From Gnetum montanum (Eukaryota > Streptophyta > Gnetopsida > Gnetales > Gnetaceae), in contig MNCI01011808.1 of NCBI GenBank assembly GCA_015680685.1, forward strand, positions 217,285 through 278,863: a stretch of DNA of 61,579 nucleotides. The letters are read 5' to 3'. Position numbers and translations under genes: made by a program. Below the pieces are notes generated by a model. That model saw only the letters and a list, made by a program, of their open reading frames with translations. It had not been told where the DNA came from and searched no databases. Below are positions 10,280-22,800 of this stretch, piece after piece; position 1 is the first letter of the stretch; every line of letters begins with the position of its first letter.

Positions 10280-12400
10280 CTATGAAATTCTACTTTGTAG
10301 ATGTTTAGCATCTGAAATCTTTTTGTATCTTTGCATAGAGAAAGGAGGATAAATCTTCAAAGAATCAATGGTCTTGACTCTATATAATGCAACAAACATT
10401 AGACCCATAACTTCTCTTAAACCAGTGTCAATAGTAGCCTTATCTAGTGTCATTCCTTGAGATTTATGAATAGTCATGGCCCATGCTAACCGTAATGGTA
10501 ACTGATGAGATGATCTTGAGATAATAGGTATAATTGGCACATGATGAGGATTACCATTATCAAAGGCACATCTAATGTAGGAGTCAAAATCAACAATAAC
10601 GTATGATGGTAATGTAGGTAGCTATTTACCTTCAAGATACATAATACTGTGAATTGTGCCAAGTGTACCATTCATCAATCCTACTTCAGGCCAAAGGTTA
10701 ACTGTGAGCATTACCCTCACACCTTCACATATAAGTAGAGATCACTCCATATCATCACTGTCATCATCTAAGATTCTAAATCCACAGGGATCTCTATCTG
10801 CTACACACAATGCAACAGGTCTCTACATTGTTTGCAACATCTTCTTATTGTGTGATTAGACTTTATCCTTTAATTCTTCAAAATCATCTAATCCACTCGA
10901 AGTGGATGGAAGATTCATTTGAGTAGCCAAGAAATTCTAATCTTCATCATGGTTTTTTCTTTCTCTAATATGCATCAATACTTTCCTGAATCTTTGTTGT
11001 TAAGGATCATTTCTATATTGATGAAAAATTGTAGTTAAAACAATAAATGTATCAAATGATTTCCAAACTCCTATAATATCTGGATTTTTGGATGCATAAG
11101 GCACAACATCAAGCACAGGAAGAAGCTAACCAAAATCACCTATTAATATAACTGATCTTCCTCCAAAAACTTCATTGTGATGTTCTGGAAAAAATTCTCT
11201 TAGTCGTCTATCAATGCTTTGTAATAATCTTACTCCCACAAAACTCATTTCATCAATTATTATATATCTTACCTGTGATAGTCAATGTTATATACTTATA
11301 CTTGCAAATGAAGAGAGTTCTTTGTAGGCACCTATTGCAATGTTCAAACTGGGATGAATGGTTGTTGCATTAATGTTAAATGCTGCAGCTCCTGTGGGTG
11401 CCATTATAAGTAAAACATTATGTTTTTCATGGTAGTATTTCATGAAAGCATTAGGAAGCACGCCTATGAGAAATGACTTTTCCATACCAGTTGTTCTGTG
11501 GGTAATCATTCTTAAAGGGGAAACAACTTCATTTGTTGACTATGAAAAATTGTAGCACTTCTTTTGCTTTATCGTAGGCATTGTAGTCATGATCAATAAN
11601 AAAGATGCTCTATCACTCCATAGAAGGTCTGTTACATGTTGTATGAGCTTACTTTGGTAAACTGTAGTCATGTTTTCTGCACACTCAATGTTTCTAAAGA
11701 GGTGTATAAAAAAGTTCAAATTAATTCAAATGAAAATGATGAAGCTAAAAATTACACAGCTCTTATTAATATGTATCAGAAATGTTCACTTTTGATGGAG
11801 AGTGTCTCATTGTTGTAGGCTTTTAAGGAGTACAATTGCAACATGAACAATAAGTCTAACCAAAATTGGAATCCACGTCACCCATAGCCAGATACTATTA
11901 TCAAATATTATCCCAAGTTTTTCATCCCACCAAAGNTCTTATCATTAGAACCAAGATCTTATTTCACATCTTTAAACAAATAATGTAACAACAACATAGC
12001 CCAATAGTATTTAATTCATTTTTTTTCTTCTTGCTTTGGTGGGATGAAAAACTTGGGATAATATTTGATAATAGTATCTGGCTATGGGTGACGTGGATTC
12101 CAATTTTGGTTAGACTTATTGTTCATGTTGCAATTGTACTCCTTAAAAGCCTACAACAATGAGACACTCTCCATCAAAAGTGAACATTTCTGATACATAT
12201 TAATAAGAGCTGTGTAATTTTTAGCTTCATCATTTTCATTTGAATTAATTTGAACTTTTTTATACACCTCTTTAGAAACATTGAGTGTGCAGAAAACATG
12301 ACTACAGTTTACCAAAGTAAGCTCATACAACATGTAACAGACCTTCTATGGAGTGATAGAGCATCTTTATGAGTATCCCTTAACTTAGAAATTTGTAATA
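10280..12400 (-). pseudogene. Helitron Pif1-type DNA helicase domain, broken
   Basis: SF1 helicase that would unwind DNA during rolling-circle transposition. Minus strand, N to C: a middle segment (12368-12034); motif I at about 11470 reading GMEKSFLI, where GTGKS is expected, so the P-loop is damaged; motif Ia APTGAAAFNI near 11390. At the C-terminal end are AWAMTIHKSQGMTLDKATID and VALYRV at 10350-10490. Many stops and frameshifts; not functional. The plus-strand copy of the middle segment at 11601-11935 is an assembly artefact, not coding. Confidence 0.75.
11600..11936. other. Misassembled inverted duplicate between two N gaps
   Basis: Bases 11601-11935 are, as far as I can check by eye, the exact reverse complement of 12034-12368 (335 bp). 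They are bounded precisely by single Ns at 11600 and 11936. The Helitron frame runs on the minus strand, so 12034-12368 is the genuine copy. Confidence 0.9.
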
Positions 12401-15400
12401 ACGTGTCATGAAAAGATTGTGATTTCTTTTTTATTTTATCTGCATGTTTTGTGATATATTTTATAACAACATATCATGACGTTACTGGTTGAAAATCTAT
12501 ATTTGCCCACCATGTCTGAAGCATCATTCTGTTATAAACATTAAGGCTTGAATCGTTTCTTTGAGGAACATAAGTAATCTCATTATTATTTTCTAGATCC
12601 CTCTGAAGAGTTGATTCTAAAGATAACGACAAAGGAACATCGTACCTAGAATTGAAAAATACAAAAGTTGAATATTTATATATTTTTTCCCATGATAAAT
12701 TAAAGTTTACTTGCTAATAAAAATGAATGCAATGGCAAGGAAATAGTAATGATACAACATTTTGATTACAAAGTGGCACTTGCAAACTTCTTTTTCATTA
12801 CGTTTTCGTAAGCATACATTGGGTTTACATATAGTATGTATTTAAACAACATTAAGCAAATCAGCATAATCAGTTTTCAAATCCATACATTGTAATTGTT
12901 CAACAGTCAACTCACATGGATGACATAACATATTTACATGTAAAGCCTAAGTGGGAAGATAAATTGAAAGAAGTAACAATGGAGAAATTAATATCTCTCT
13001 ATTTTAAGCAATGTCAGCAAAAAAAATTTGTGTAAAAAATAGAAAAGATAAATGAGAACTTACATTATTTGAATGTCCATTAGCTGTAAATCTTGGATTC
13101 CATGCATTTGTAATTGAATTAAAAAATTCCTTTGCCCTACACATGACATGAAGATCATTATGGTTGAGCTCATCTACCTTTGGAGCAACTTGTATCTATA
13201 GGAAACCATGCACATGTCGAGATCTGCGGTGCTGCTACTCATATCATGATCAAGAGTCAACAACATGGAACTCATTCATCAAAACTGCTTTAAGAAAGGC
13301 AATGTGATGACGATGCATGAACTCTGCAACTATATGTGGATTTTCTATGATATTACTTTGCCTCCAACGTTTGAGTTCAGATGAGTTCTTAGGTGGAGCT
13401 CCTTTAATTAGATTATGCAACTAAGACCAATAGAGATCTATTGCACTCAGAGTAAAAAAAATAGTAGGTGTTCCCAATTGATTCACCATGTTAGTTAGTT
13501 CTACTTTACATTTTTTTAATAAGATGATGTACCATGAATGGATGTACCATATCGCATTAAATTATCAACAATGACATGTGATGTAGCATTATTCAATTAT
13601 TCTCGTAGTTATTCAATAGTTATGGGTGCATCAACAATATTTTTCTTAAAAAATACAATGGTAGATTCCATTGCCTATCTCCTTTTAATGATATTATAGA
13701 TATAATACTTACAAATAAATCACACATTGTTACTTAAATGTTATAAAAAAACATTATGAATAATGATAATAACAAACAAATGGAGAATTAATATTTACCT
13801 AAATTGCTTGTGGCTTCCAAATCTACCATCTTTGTAGCGAGTAAAATGTTTTACATATTCATGCAATTTGACATCTTTAGCTCTTTGCTAAATAAAATCG
13901 CATTTTCCTTCAGGGAAAAGACTTAGAAATGCCATCATAAACAACCCCATCATGTTAAACTCATTAATAAGAGAATCAAACATGGAAGGCCACTAAGCAA
14001 CATCTGAATCTTGAAATGATGGATTATGCATTCATGCTTTTATCTAATCAATTTTCTTTCTTACAATTGCAAGACAGTGTACAATTGATGATGTGTGACC
14101 GATAATGTTTTCTTTATTTGTCTGAAGTAAAGGACCTTGAAACTGCAATCTCATTTCTCCATCCTTTTCTAATAATGGAATATAAGGAATGCTATGGAAA
14201 ATGTTAACATCACTGGTATTAACATCATCTAATGCATGCATATCGATCTCGACATCTTGATAGTACGAATCATTTTCCTTCTTAAAAATCAAAGCTTCAT
14301 AAACCCATCTCTTGTTGACAATGAAATTATAATTGATGCCCATTTGATCTACTCTTCTCAATATCAAGAAAGAGATATCTTTAATTCTAAGAGGAAGTCT
14401 TTTAGTAATCTGTGACATTTTGAGCAAAGCTAATTGTGTGACCTTTATACTTGAATTGTCCACCAACTACATGTGTATATTATAAAATGGGATTGATTTT
14501 TGTAATTACAATTTTTTCAACCTCAGTTAAACAACCTAGGATAGGTGGTTGGATACTAGGATCCATGTTATTTTCAACAGAAAATCGTTTGATTTTACAA
14601 CCAAAACTGTCAAGAATATTATGTTTATTTTCATTAATGCACTTATTGCATGTGGGTCCTCTACTTCTGGTTGAATCTAATAATATGCCAAGAAACATTT
14701 CGTTGCATACATTGCAGAAATGTGGATTTGCAAAACTTCTAACTACAGTATTAAAATTATGTATTATTTGAGCAATTTCTATACTTGCCTTTTGCAATCT
14801 TAGGAAAGATTGAATAGGTTCTAAAGAAGGCATTTTCATTGTTGGTGCACTGGTAACATCTATAGCTTCATTTATTTGATGAAATGAATTTTCCTTATAT
14901 TGACGTTGCCTCTTTCAACACTCACTCTCACTATAATGTGGTTGTTCTTGATCCTTTTGAAATTACTGTTCTTCTTTGTGTGTGATTTCTGCAACATATG
15001 TTACTTCATTAACAGGCACAGATGCATTTCTAATGTCCTGCAAAAAATGTTTCAAAATTTAAACTAAAACTTGAATTAAAATATGTACCAAATTAAGTAT
15101 GGACAAACACAAACATGCATTTCTTCTTCATTATTTACATTATTAGTATTACATTGGATGAATTTCCAAGTGATGAGAGGGGATTTGAAGTTGACACAGC
15201 CTAAAAAAATATATGCAATGTAAGTATGTAAATAAAATGAGAAAATTTTCTTATGATAAATATTTGTTTTGAAATATTAAAAAATGCATAAATTATATAC
15301 TCCTAAATTTCGTAGAATTAGTTGTTCTCGTTCAGGTCATTTTGCTTCTTGTTTTAGAAATCATCTTCTCTTCTCTATAGTCATCGATTCTAGATTTTTA

Positions 15401-15600
15401 GTTTCTATAATCCGTGGTCATCCTCTACCTCGACCATGCCCACGTGCATGGCCACTACCACAACCTTCATGAATTGCACTGCTTGTTGCAGTAGATGATT
15501 GTTGTTGCTGATCTTGAAGAGAGTGTTCTTCGCCTTCTCTATTAAAACTAATTGCAGCAAGATCCATGTTTCTGAAAATGCACAAATTAGAATATTGCAC
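12401..15600 (-). pseudogene. Helitron N-terminal and Rep (HUH) region, broken
   Basis: Minus strand. N-terminus MDLAAISFNREGEEH near 15570 is followed by a Gln/Ser/Thr stretch. Next is a zinc-finger-like region with CNVC and CNKC (14839-14480) ending in LTEVEKIVITKINP, a usual Helitron block. The frame 14466-14044 follows. Near 13330-13200 come IENPHIVAEFMHRHH and RHVHGF, matching the NP..A..FHRR and H-x-H metal-binding motifs of the Helitron Rep nuclease. Stops separate these blocks, and I did not find an intact catalytic Tyr motif. Confidence 0.7.
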
Positions 15601-15640
15601 CTCTTAATTTTGTAACATAATGCCTAAGTTCAATATCTAT

Positions 15641-16740
15641 AAATATTGCATCACACCATAATCATCACCATGATCGTAAATGTCACCATTTTTATTAATA
15701 ATAAATATTCATTATTGTCCATTGTTTATAATAAAAAATATTCATTATTACTATAATCGTAACCATTATCGTTTATAATAAAAATAAATATTCAATATTA
15801 CCTACCATTTATAATAATAAATATTCATTATTACCCACATCTTCATTATTACCACACTATTTACAATAACAAATATTCACTATTACCCACATCAAGGCCT
15901 ACATGTGAGGGAATACGAAGAGATGAATGGGGAGCCCAAGGGTTGGGTGGCATCAATTGAATAAAGATTTGGCTCTTGTACAATGACTCTTTGGCTTCCC
16001 TGCACATGGTGCATGCACGTGAGGAAATACGAAGAGACGAATGGGGAGCCCAAGAGTTAGGGGATGTCAATCGAATAGAGATTTAGCTCCCCTGCAATGA
16101 CTCTTTAGCTTCCTTGCACATGGTGCATGCGTGTTAGGGAATACGAAGAGATGAATGGGGAGCCTAAGGGTCGGGGGCATCATTCAAATAGAGATTTAGC
16201 TCCCCTACAGTGACTCTTTGGCTCCCCTACATGTGGTGCACGTGTGTGAGGGAATATGAAGAGACGAATGGGGAGCCCAAGAGTTAGGGGATGTCAATCG
16301 AATAGAGATTTAGCTCCCTTGCAATGACTCTTTGGCTCTTTGACTTTTCAAATTTGACTCCCCTGCAGTGACTCTTTGGCTCCTCTGCACATGGTGCGTG
16401 ACGTGAAGGATGATAAAATACACTCCCCCCTTCCCCTTATCATGCGAGAAGGATTTTTTTGTTTTGCATGTGTTAGTCAAAGCATGCACAACGATACTTT
16501 ACTTCCTTTGATGTCCCTTACATATGTTGTAAAAATGATGGCACATATGTGTTTTGCCTACAGGCCTAATTCTTAGCATTGGTTTGTGATAGTGTAAACA
16601 TTGTGACATGTCAACTATGTCATAACTCATTCCTAACCTAGTTGTAACCATCAACAATCAGCTACTCCCAAATGTAGGCCTCATTCCTAAGCTGGTTAGC
16701 CCATTCAAGAATTAGGGAGTGCCCAATGTAGGCCATTTTT
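15641..16740. repeat. AT-rich ATTCATTATTACC repeats and 113-bp minisatellite
   Basis: 15641-15890 holds irregular copies of AATATTCATTATTACC. 15890-16420 is a tandem array of about 4.5 units of 112-116 bp, with unit starts GTGAGGGAATACGAAGAG at 15905 and equivalents at 16019, 16131 and 16246. Units carry a direct GACTCTTTGGCT motif. No gene; the remainder to 16740 is unassigned. Confidence 0.8.
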
Positions 16741-16859
16741 CTTATAAAAGAGCTCCCAGGTACAGCACAGATTAGGATATACACTAGAATCCTAGACTTT
16801 GATCTTATAAAGCATTAGAGGTTTGCAGATCCTCCCAAGAATACTATGATCAACAAATT

Positions 16860-18660
16860 TTGGTCTAAATCTATCCATGGTAGTCCATTTGATGAAATCC
16901 CATAGATTGTGGTGCGATTCTCAAGGAGTTCACTAATTCTGCTAGACTTCTTCGGTTACACAACTTCTTCAAAGACAAATCAGAAGAGGTAAATATTTCT
17001 TCTTCACTTTTTCTTGAAGCAATTTATCTTGCTAAGATGAAGTTACATTTTCAAAGTAAGTGGAATCTGCTTGCCAACATTTGGATACATCTATTGTGGA
17101 TTGTCTCTCATCTCTTAAGGCTGTTCTTTCTTCTTTAGATTTTGCTTGCATGCCTCTACTTCCTCGATGTCCTCTTGGAGCCTTTTTCAAACTCTAAAAA
17201 GATTGAATCATTGTTATTCATCTTGCTAATAAAAATTTGGGTATCTACATTCTGGACTCCTCTTGGTACTATCAAGAGGCTATTACACAATTGTCAGATA
17301 CTGACATCTACCAGCGAGTGGACGTCGTTCCATGAGATTTCCTTCATCGTCAGGTTCTCTCTGTGATCAACCATTTTCCATAGGTTCTTTCTTATTTTTA
17401 GGGATCCTTTTTGAAAACCCTAGCTTTCAAACCTTGTACTTTCTACCTAATCCCAAAAATCTATAAACTTATTCTCATTGGTCACCCCATCTACTCCTAT
17501 TCAGGCTATTTGCTTGAGCTTGCCTCCTGCCTGCTCCACTACTTGCTTTTCCCCATCCTCTGTTCTCAACCATATCATCTTTCAGACTCGTTAGCTTTGA
17601 TCTGTGACCTCCACTCCAGAGTCCTACCTTAAAATGTGTTCTTCTTCACTTTTGATATAAAATCTCTCTACCCTAGCATTCCCATGGATCATGGCCTTGC
17701 TGCTCTTCATGCTATGGTTGAGTTATATTTTCAAGATAACCCTTTTGATTTGCAAGTCTTCTACATCAATGCCATCATAGAGCTTGTCTCTCTAGTCCTT
17801 CAAAAACATTTCTTGGAGTTTAATACAATCTTCTAGAAACAAATTCGAGGCACCACCATGGGTAGCAACTTTGTCATTGTCTACGCTTGCCTATTTCTGT
17901 GCCACTTAGAGAAACAAATTTTCTCTACACTAGGCTTTGAGCATTTTCTCTACTTCAAAAGATACATTGATGATGCCTTTGGCATTCAAAGTGGTTCACA
18001 GGATTCCCTCTTCCAATTACTTGATTAGTACGGGTCTTTCTATCCCACCATCAATATTACTCCCTCGGTATCTAGCTCCTCAGCAAACATTTTGGATGTT
18101 TCCTTCTTTAAGGGTTCTAACTTTGTTAACATTGGTATTCTTTCTACTAGGTGTTATAAAAAACACTTGAATTCTTATCAATACATCCCTTTCTCCTCTT
18201 GGCATCCTCACCATCAGAATAAAGATTTCATTATTGCTGAGCTCAAACGATACCTCATTAAAGAATCCTGCCTTGGTGATCTTTAGCAGATTCGATAATA
18301 GCTATTTTGACAACTTCGTGCTCAAGGATATCCTCCTCGCTTCTTAGCTTATTGCTTCAACCTTGTCCCTTCTTCCTCTAGACAGCATCTTCTAAAATGG
18401 CTTCATCAACGCCATGATGTTCAAAATAGGAAACAGACCCATCTCATCTTCAAATTGGATTTTAGTCCTTTCACTAAATGCTTGAACTTGAGGGTCCTCC
18501 TAAACCCTATACTTTCTCGACTTTGCCAAAATTATTCGAGTCTCTAGAACATCATTCCAGATGTTATCGCATGTTGGAGGAATCCTAGAAAGCTTCGTTC
18601 TTTTCTTGTCAAGAACAAATTCAAGTGCAATGGTCCCACCCCCATCACAGCCTGAATGAG
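16860..18660 (+). pseudogene. PLE reverse transcriptase, broken
   Basis: Reverse transcriptase of Penelope type, not LTR or LINE type. Collinear blocks over several frames are FYLIPKIYK (near 17450, the PKIHK motif), FDIKSLYPSIP (17650, the D of motif A), GTTMGSNFVIVYACLF (17850, the GT.M....AN.F motif) and FKRYIDDAFGI (17950, catalytic YIDD). A C-terminal part runs to about 18650. These are diagnostic for PLEs such as those reported from conifers (Dryad). I did not find a GIY-YIG endonuclease motif; the C-terminal region is too decayed to say whether it was present. At least six stops or frameshifts. Confidence 0.75.
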
Positions 18661-18895
18661 TGGGGTCTGTTCTAATTATTGCACATATCCGTTACTCTAA
18701 TTTTGAAAGTTGGGACTCTATAAATTCTCATACACTTGTTGCTCAAACCACAAGCATTACTTCTATAAATGTTCTATGTAGTCGCTTTGCTTTTATGTTT
18801 GAGCCTTTCTCTTGATTTTTCTTGTGTCTCTCTATCTTTCCATCTTTTCATTAGCCACACGAGATCTTACTTAAAATTTTAAGTACCCTAAAATA
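18661..18895 (+). repeat. Partial PLE pLTR (hammerhead deleted)
   Basis: Carries the pLTR ends (AAGTTGGGACT on the left, TTAAAATTTTAAG on the right) but lacks the hammerhead-like middle. It is the direct-orientation counterpart of the inverted left end 8115-8235. Confidence 0.65.
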
Positions 18896-18900
18896 TTAAG

Positions 18901-19200
18901 GTGATGGTTATTCTAATTTTAGAAGTTGGGACCTTATTCATACATGTATTGGCATGCTCATTCCCTTGCCTTTGCAACTTTTGCTACCTGGCTGCATTGC
19001 CTGAATACACTAATGAGGGGTGCAAGTCCCCGAAAATGTTTTGTGTAACAACATACGTTGTGCAATGCTATGAACTTTCTATTACATTTTGTTTACTAGT
19101 TTTTTCTATTTTATAGTTTTTACAATATTTCTCTTAGCCCTCCCATTCTTTTCCTTAATGCACGAGATCTCATCAAAAATTTTAAGTTCCTAAAAATTTT
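18901..19200 (+). repeat. PLE pLTR copy 3 (right end of insertion)
   Basis: Full pLTR with hammerhead-like motif at 18994-19068. Ends CCTAAAAATTTT, the inverted counterpart of the left terminus. Confidence 0.8.
18994..19068 (+). ncRNA. Hammerhead-like motif, pLTR copy 3
   Basis: Inner stem I is ATACA (19005-19009) with TGTGT (19042-19046), including one G-U pair. Core CTAATGA (19010-19016) has one mutation. Stem II is a perfect GGGG/CCCC with 7-nt loop TGCAAGT, and the GAAA box is at 19032-19035. Outer stem I is 7 bp, GCATTGC (18994-19000) with GCAATGC (19062-19068). Confidence 0.7.
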
Positions 19201-19540
19201 AAATTCAAAAATAGAAACCAAACATTAACAATCAGAACATTAAGCACAAACCATCATTAGTACGTAGCAACAGGGGCACTATGGCCTATGGCAACAAGGC
19301 ACTTTTATCAACAAAAATAATGAAAAGTTATACTCAAACCAAACAAAGTAAATTATATAAGAAAGTGTAAATTATCCAAGAAAGATTCAAATGTACTAAC
19401 AATGGTGTAAAATAAAAAATGGTGTCAAATAAAAAAATAACTTGTAAAATCAAAAATTTGTAAAATAAATAACTTGTAAAATAAAAAACGTGGAAAAAAA
19501 AAATAGAAAAACTAAGAAGCCATATGGATGGTTAGCATGG
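19201..19540 (-). other. Non-coding 3' internal region of B1 (right part)
   Basis: A-rich, matches 54240-54580 of D. Begins with the 80-bp duplicate of 8035-8114. Confidence 0.7.
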
Positions 19541-19562
19541 ATGACCATCTCCCCCACAACTA
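19541..19562 (-). other. Polypurine-like tract PPT1, element B1
   Basis: Minus strand TAGTTGTGGGGGAGATGG, just downstream of integrase and far from any LTR. Confidence 0.55.
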
Positions 19563-19899
19563 AGTTGGAAGGAGGAGATGCAAAAAATTAAACATGGTTA
19601 TCCATTTGTTAAGGTGGTAGTTGCACTAGCTTAACTTGGTTCTAGGAAAGGTTCCACTTGTTGAATATTGACCAACTACTTTTTATTTGGGCTCTTGGGT
19701 TTGTAGATTAACATGGCCCCAAAGGGAAAGATTTGATCAATTATATAGGATCCCTCCCATAATGTTTGGAACTTCATTTTCTGGGGTACATGTGTGGGAT
19801 TCCAATAGAAAACCTTATTTCCTAGTTGAAGTTTTACTTTCTATATTCTTAGGTTATGACGCTGCTTGTTGAATGCCTTGTGCACTTTATTTAAAGATA

Positions 19900-22800
19900 G
19901 GACCAATAATTGATTCTCATCTAGCATATTAAGATTGATCAATCTTTATCTTTGTGCTAGACTCAAGTCAAGATTTAGATCACAAGTTGTTGAGAGTGTA
20001 CAGACCTTAGATTGAATCAGGAGCATTGGAAGTTTTCCATACGCTAGCTCATAGGGAGAGTAGCCAATAGGGAGTTTCCATGTTGAGTAGTAGGCCTAAA
20101 GAGCATTGTTGACTTTTGTGCTCCAATCTCTTCTATATTTTCTTATGGTCTTTGTTAGGATCTTTGTAATCTCCCGGTTAGTTACCTCTGCTTGATTGTT
20201 GGCTTTGGGATGATAGGGTGTTGTTATTTTATGTTCAACCCTTAGGTGTTACATTAACTTTCTAAAAGTGGTATTTGTAAAATGAGTTCTATTGTTAGAA
20301 ATTAGTGTGCATGGCATCCCAAATCTATTTACAACATGTTGTACAAATCTAGCAGCAGTAGATGATGTATAGTTAGTAACAGCTCTTACTTCAACCCAGT
20401 TGGTGCAGTAGTTGAATGTTATGATGATATATGTCTTTCCATTGGACATGGATGTGATGGGATCCATGAAGTCTATGCCCCATATGTCAAAGGGCTCCAG
20501 TGGTTGAATCCACTATTGAGGATCCTCCATATGCATAGTTATTCCACCATATCTTTGATAGTGCTCACAAGATCAAAAAAACCAGTAGGAATCCCTAAAG
20601 ATTATAGGCCAATAGTATCTTGCCATCAAGATTTTTATGGCCATGCGCCTCCCTACATTGTGGCCTTTGCAAGGGCCTTTATGAGTATCCTAAAGAATGC
20701 GTAGTTGATCCATATTAGGAACATACTAATGAACTAGGCCATCAATGCATGCCTTGTAAATGTGTCCATTGATTTCCATGAAGTACTTTACCTGATGAAG
20801 AAACTGCTATTTCTTCCTAAAGTCTAGATCTTATGAAATCTCTTAGGTGAGAAGGTAAGTGAGGATGCCATCATACCATTTTATTTCTGTTGGCACTTGA
20901 TCATTTATTACTCTTATAAAGAGAAGTTTGTCTAAAAATTGATCAAAGAGTGAACTCTCCTCCTCTTTGTTATCCCATCATAACTGAGAGAGATGGTCAA
21001 TGATCACATTCTCAGTCCCTTTCCAATCTACCATTGTGAGATTGAATTCCTGTAAGATCACGAGCCACTGTATGATATGGGGGCTCACCTTTGGCTTATT
21101 CATTAGGAAGCAGATGGCATTATGATCTGTGTGCACAAATACTTTATGACCAAGCACATAGTACCTGAACTTATCAATAGCATACACCACTGTCATTAAT
21201 TTTTTCTTTATTGTGGTGTAATTTCAATTGTGCATCCATAATGCTTTAGCTTGCACAATGGATGTAATATAGACATTTCTTATAGTCCAACTATGTAAAC
21301 ATAGCTCCCAAGGCATAATTAGATGCATCTATCATTATGTGGAATGGTTTGGACTAGTCTAGTGCCCATAGAATTGGAGTTTGTACAAGTTTATCCTTCA
21401 ACTATTGGAATGCATGTTCACACTCTTAGGTCTAAACAAATGGTGCATCTTTATTTGTAAGCCCAACCAATGACTTTGTGATCTTAGAGAAATTCTCTAT
21501 AAATCATCAATAGTAGCTAGTGTGTCCAAGGATTGATCAAACATCTTTAACTATCTTTGGTTGGCATGTTATTCCTTGGATGACCCTTATCTTCTTTAGG
21601 TCTACCTCAATCCCTTTTTATGAAATTTGGTGCCCTAATACTATGCCTTCTCAGACAAGTAGATGGCTTTTCTACTAATTAAGCCTATGGTTTTTTTTGA
21701 CATATCTTTTTAACACTTGCTCAAGGTAATCTAGGGCTTGCTCAAATGTAGCCCCATAGGTAGAAAAATCATCCATAAAGACTTCTATCCTGCTACCAAT
21801 TTTTTGCTGAAAAAAACTAAGGACTAGGTGTTGAAATGTTGTAGGGGCATTACACAGATCAAATGGCACCTTATAATATGCAAAAGTTCCTCAAGGACTT
21901 GTGAATGTTGTCTTGGCCTAATCTTTTGGCACAATTTTGCTTTGGTTATAGCCACTATAACCATCTAAGAAGCTAAAATAGTAATGCCCAAATATGGTAT
22001 CCAACACCTAATTCAAAAATGATAATGGGAAATGATCTTTAAACATTTCCATATTCAATAGCCTGAAGTTGACGTAGACCCATCACTTACCATCTTTCTT
22101 TGGCACAATTATGAGTGGGCTAACCCATGCACTAGCCACGATGACATAGATGAACCCTGCCTTGAGGAGTTGTTCTATTTCCTCCTTGACGATCTATTTC
22201 AATTTGGGGTTTAGCTACCTCTGCGATTACCTTCTTGGCTTCATGGTTGGGTTGTTGTAAATGTGATGCTAGCATATTTATGAGTCAATTCTTGTAAGTT
22301 CAAGATTTGACCAAGTAAAGGCTATTGGCCCCTTATTGACAACTTACAACAACTTGTATTTTTGTTATGGAGTAAAATTTGCATTGATTATGATCGACTT
22401 ATCATTATTTAAAAATTCATACTTCATGTTGGTTGGTAGAGTTTTTAATTCTAGGGGCTTCTATTTGAAATTTTCAGAAATTTCCAACTCTCCACAACAT
22501 GTATCATCATTTTCTTCATCAGAGAGTTGGCGATGAACTTGCTCAAGTTTATCCATGCCTTTAACATAAGCACATGTCAGGCTCTCAGTAGGTTCCATGC
22601 ATAGTGTGTTATTGTCAGAGTTAGTTGTTAGCCATTGGATGGCCTCCTATTTTGTGGTTGTTGTGTACAAGAACCTTTGAATATCTTATTCATGTGCACA
22701 CTAATTGCATGCTTTAATGAATGTACTTTCGATGGACCAAATATTTTACACACAATTGCACCCATTATCACTATACATAATGCATGGAACATGTCGCTTC

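Larger units (their letters stand above)
10012..15640 (-). mobile_element. Decayed autonomous Helitron
   Basis: Minus strand, right to left: Gln/Ser-rich N-terminus (about 15565), zinc-finger region, Rep (HUH) region, then Pif1-type helicase ending near 10280. This order is that of plant Helitron RepHel proteins. Ends were not found with confidence: I looked for CTRR plus a hairpin left of 10280 and saw none that convinced me. Two single-N gaps and a reversed duplicate (11601-11935) lie inside. Confidence 0.75.
8115..19200 (+). mobile_element. Penelope-like element (PLE) cluster with nested Helitron
   Basis: An 11,086-bp insertion in the non-coding 3' region of B1, flanked by an 80-bp direct duplication (8035-8114 and 19201-19280, about 10 percent diverged). 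The ends form an imperfect inverted repeat of about 42 bp beginning AAAATTTTAGGG on the left, matched by CCTAAAAATTTT on the right. In order it holds an inverted pseudo-LTR (pLTR), a TTTTAGGG-rich patch, direct pLTR 1, a PLE 3' fragment with pLTR 2, Helitron and satellite-like DNA, a PLE reverse-transcriptase body, a partial pLTR and pLTR 3. Tandem and inverted pLTRs are characteristic of PLEs. Confidence 0.75.

Noticed and set aside
11636-11818. 60-codon frame on the plus strand
   Set aside because: Lies in the misassembled inverted piece; the real copy is on the minus strand at 12151-12333 and is part of the Helitron.
15890-16420. CRISPR-like array
   Set aside because: Units of 113 bp are tandem without unique spacers, and the genome is a plant.
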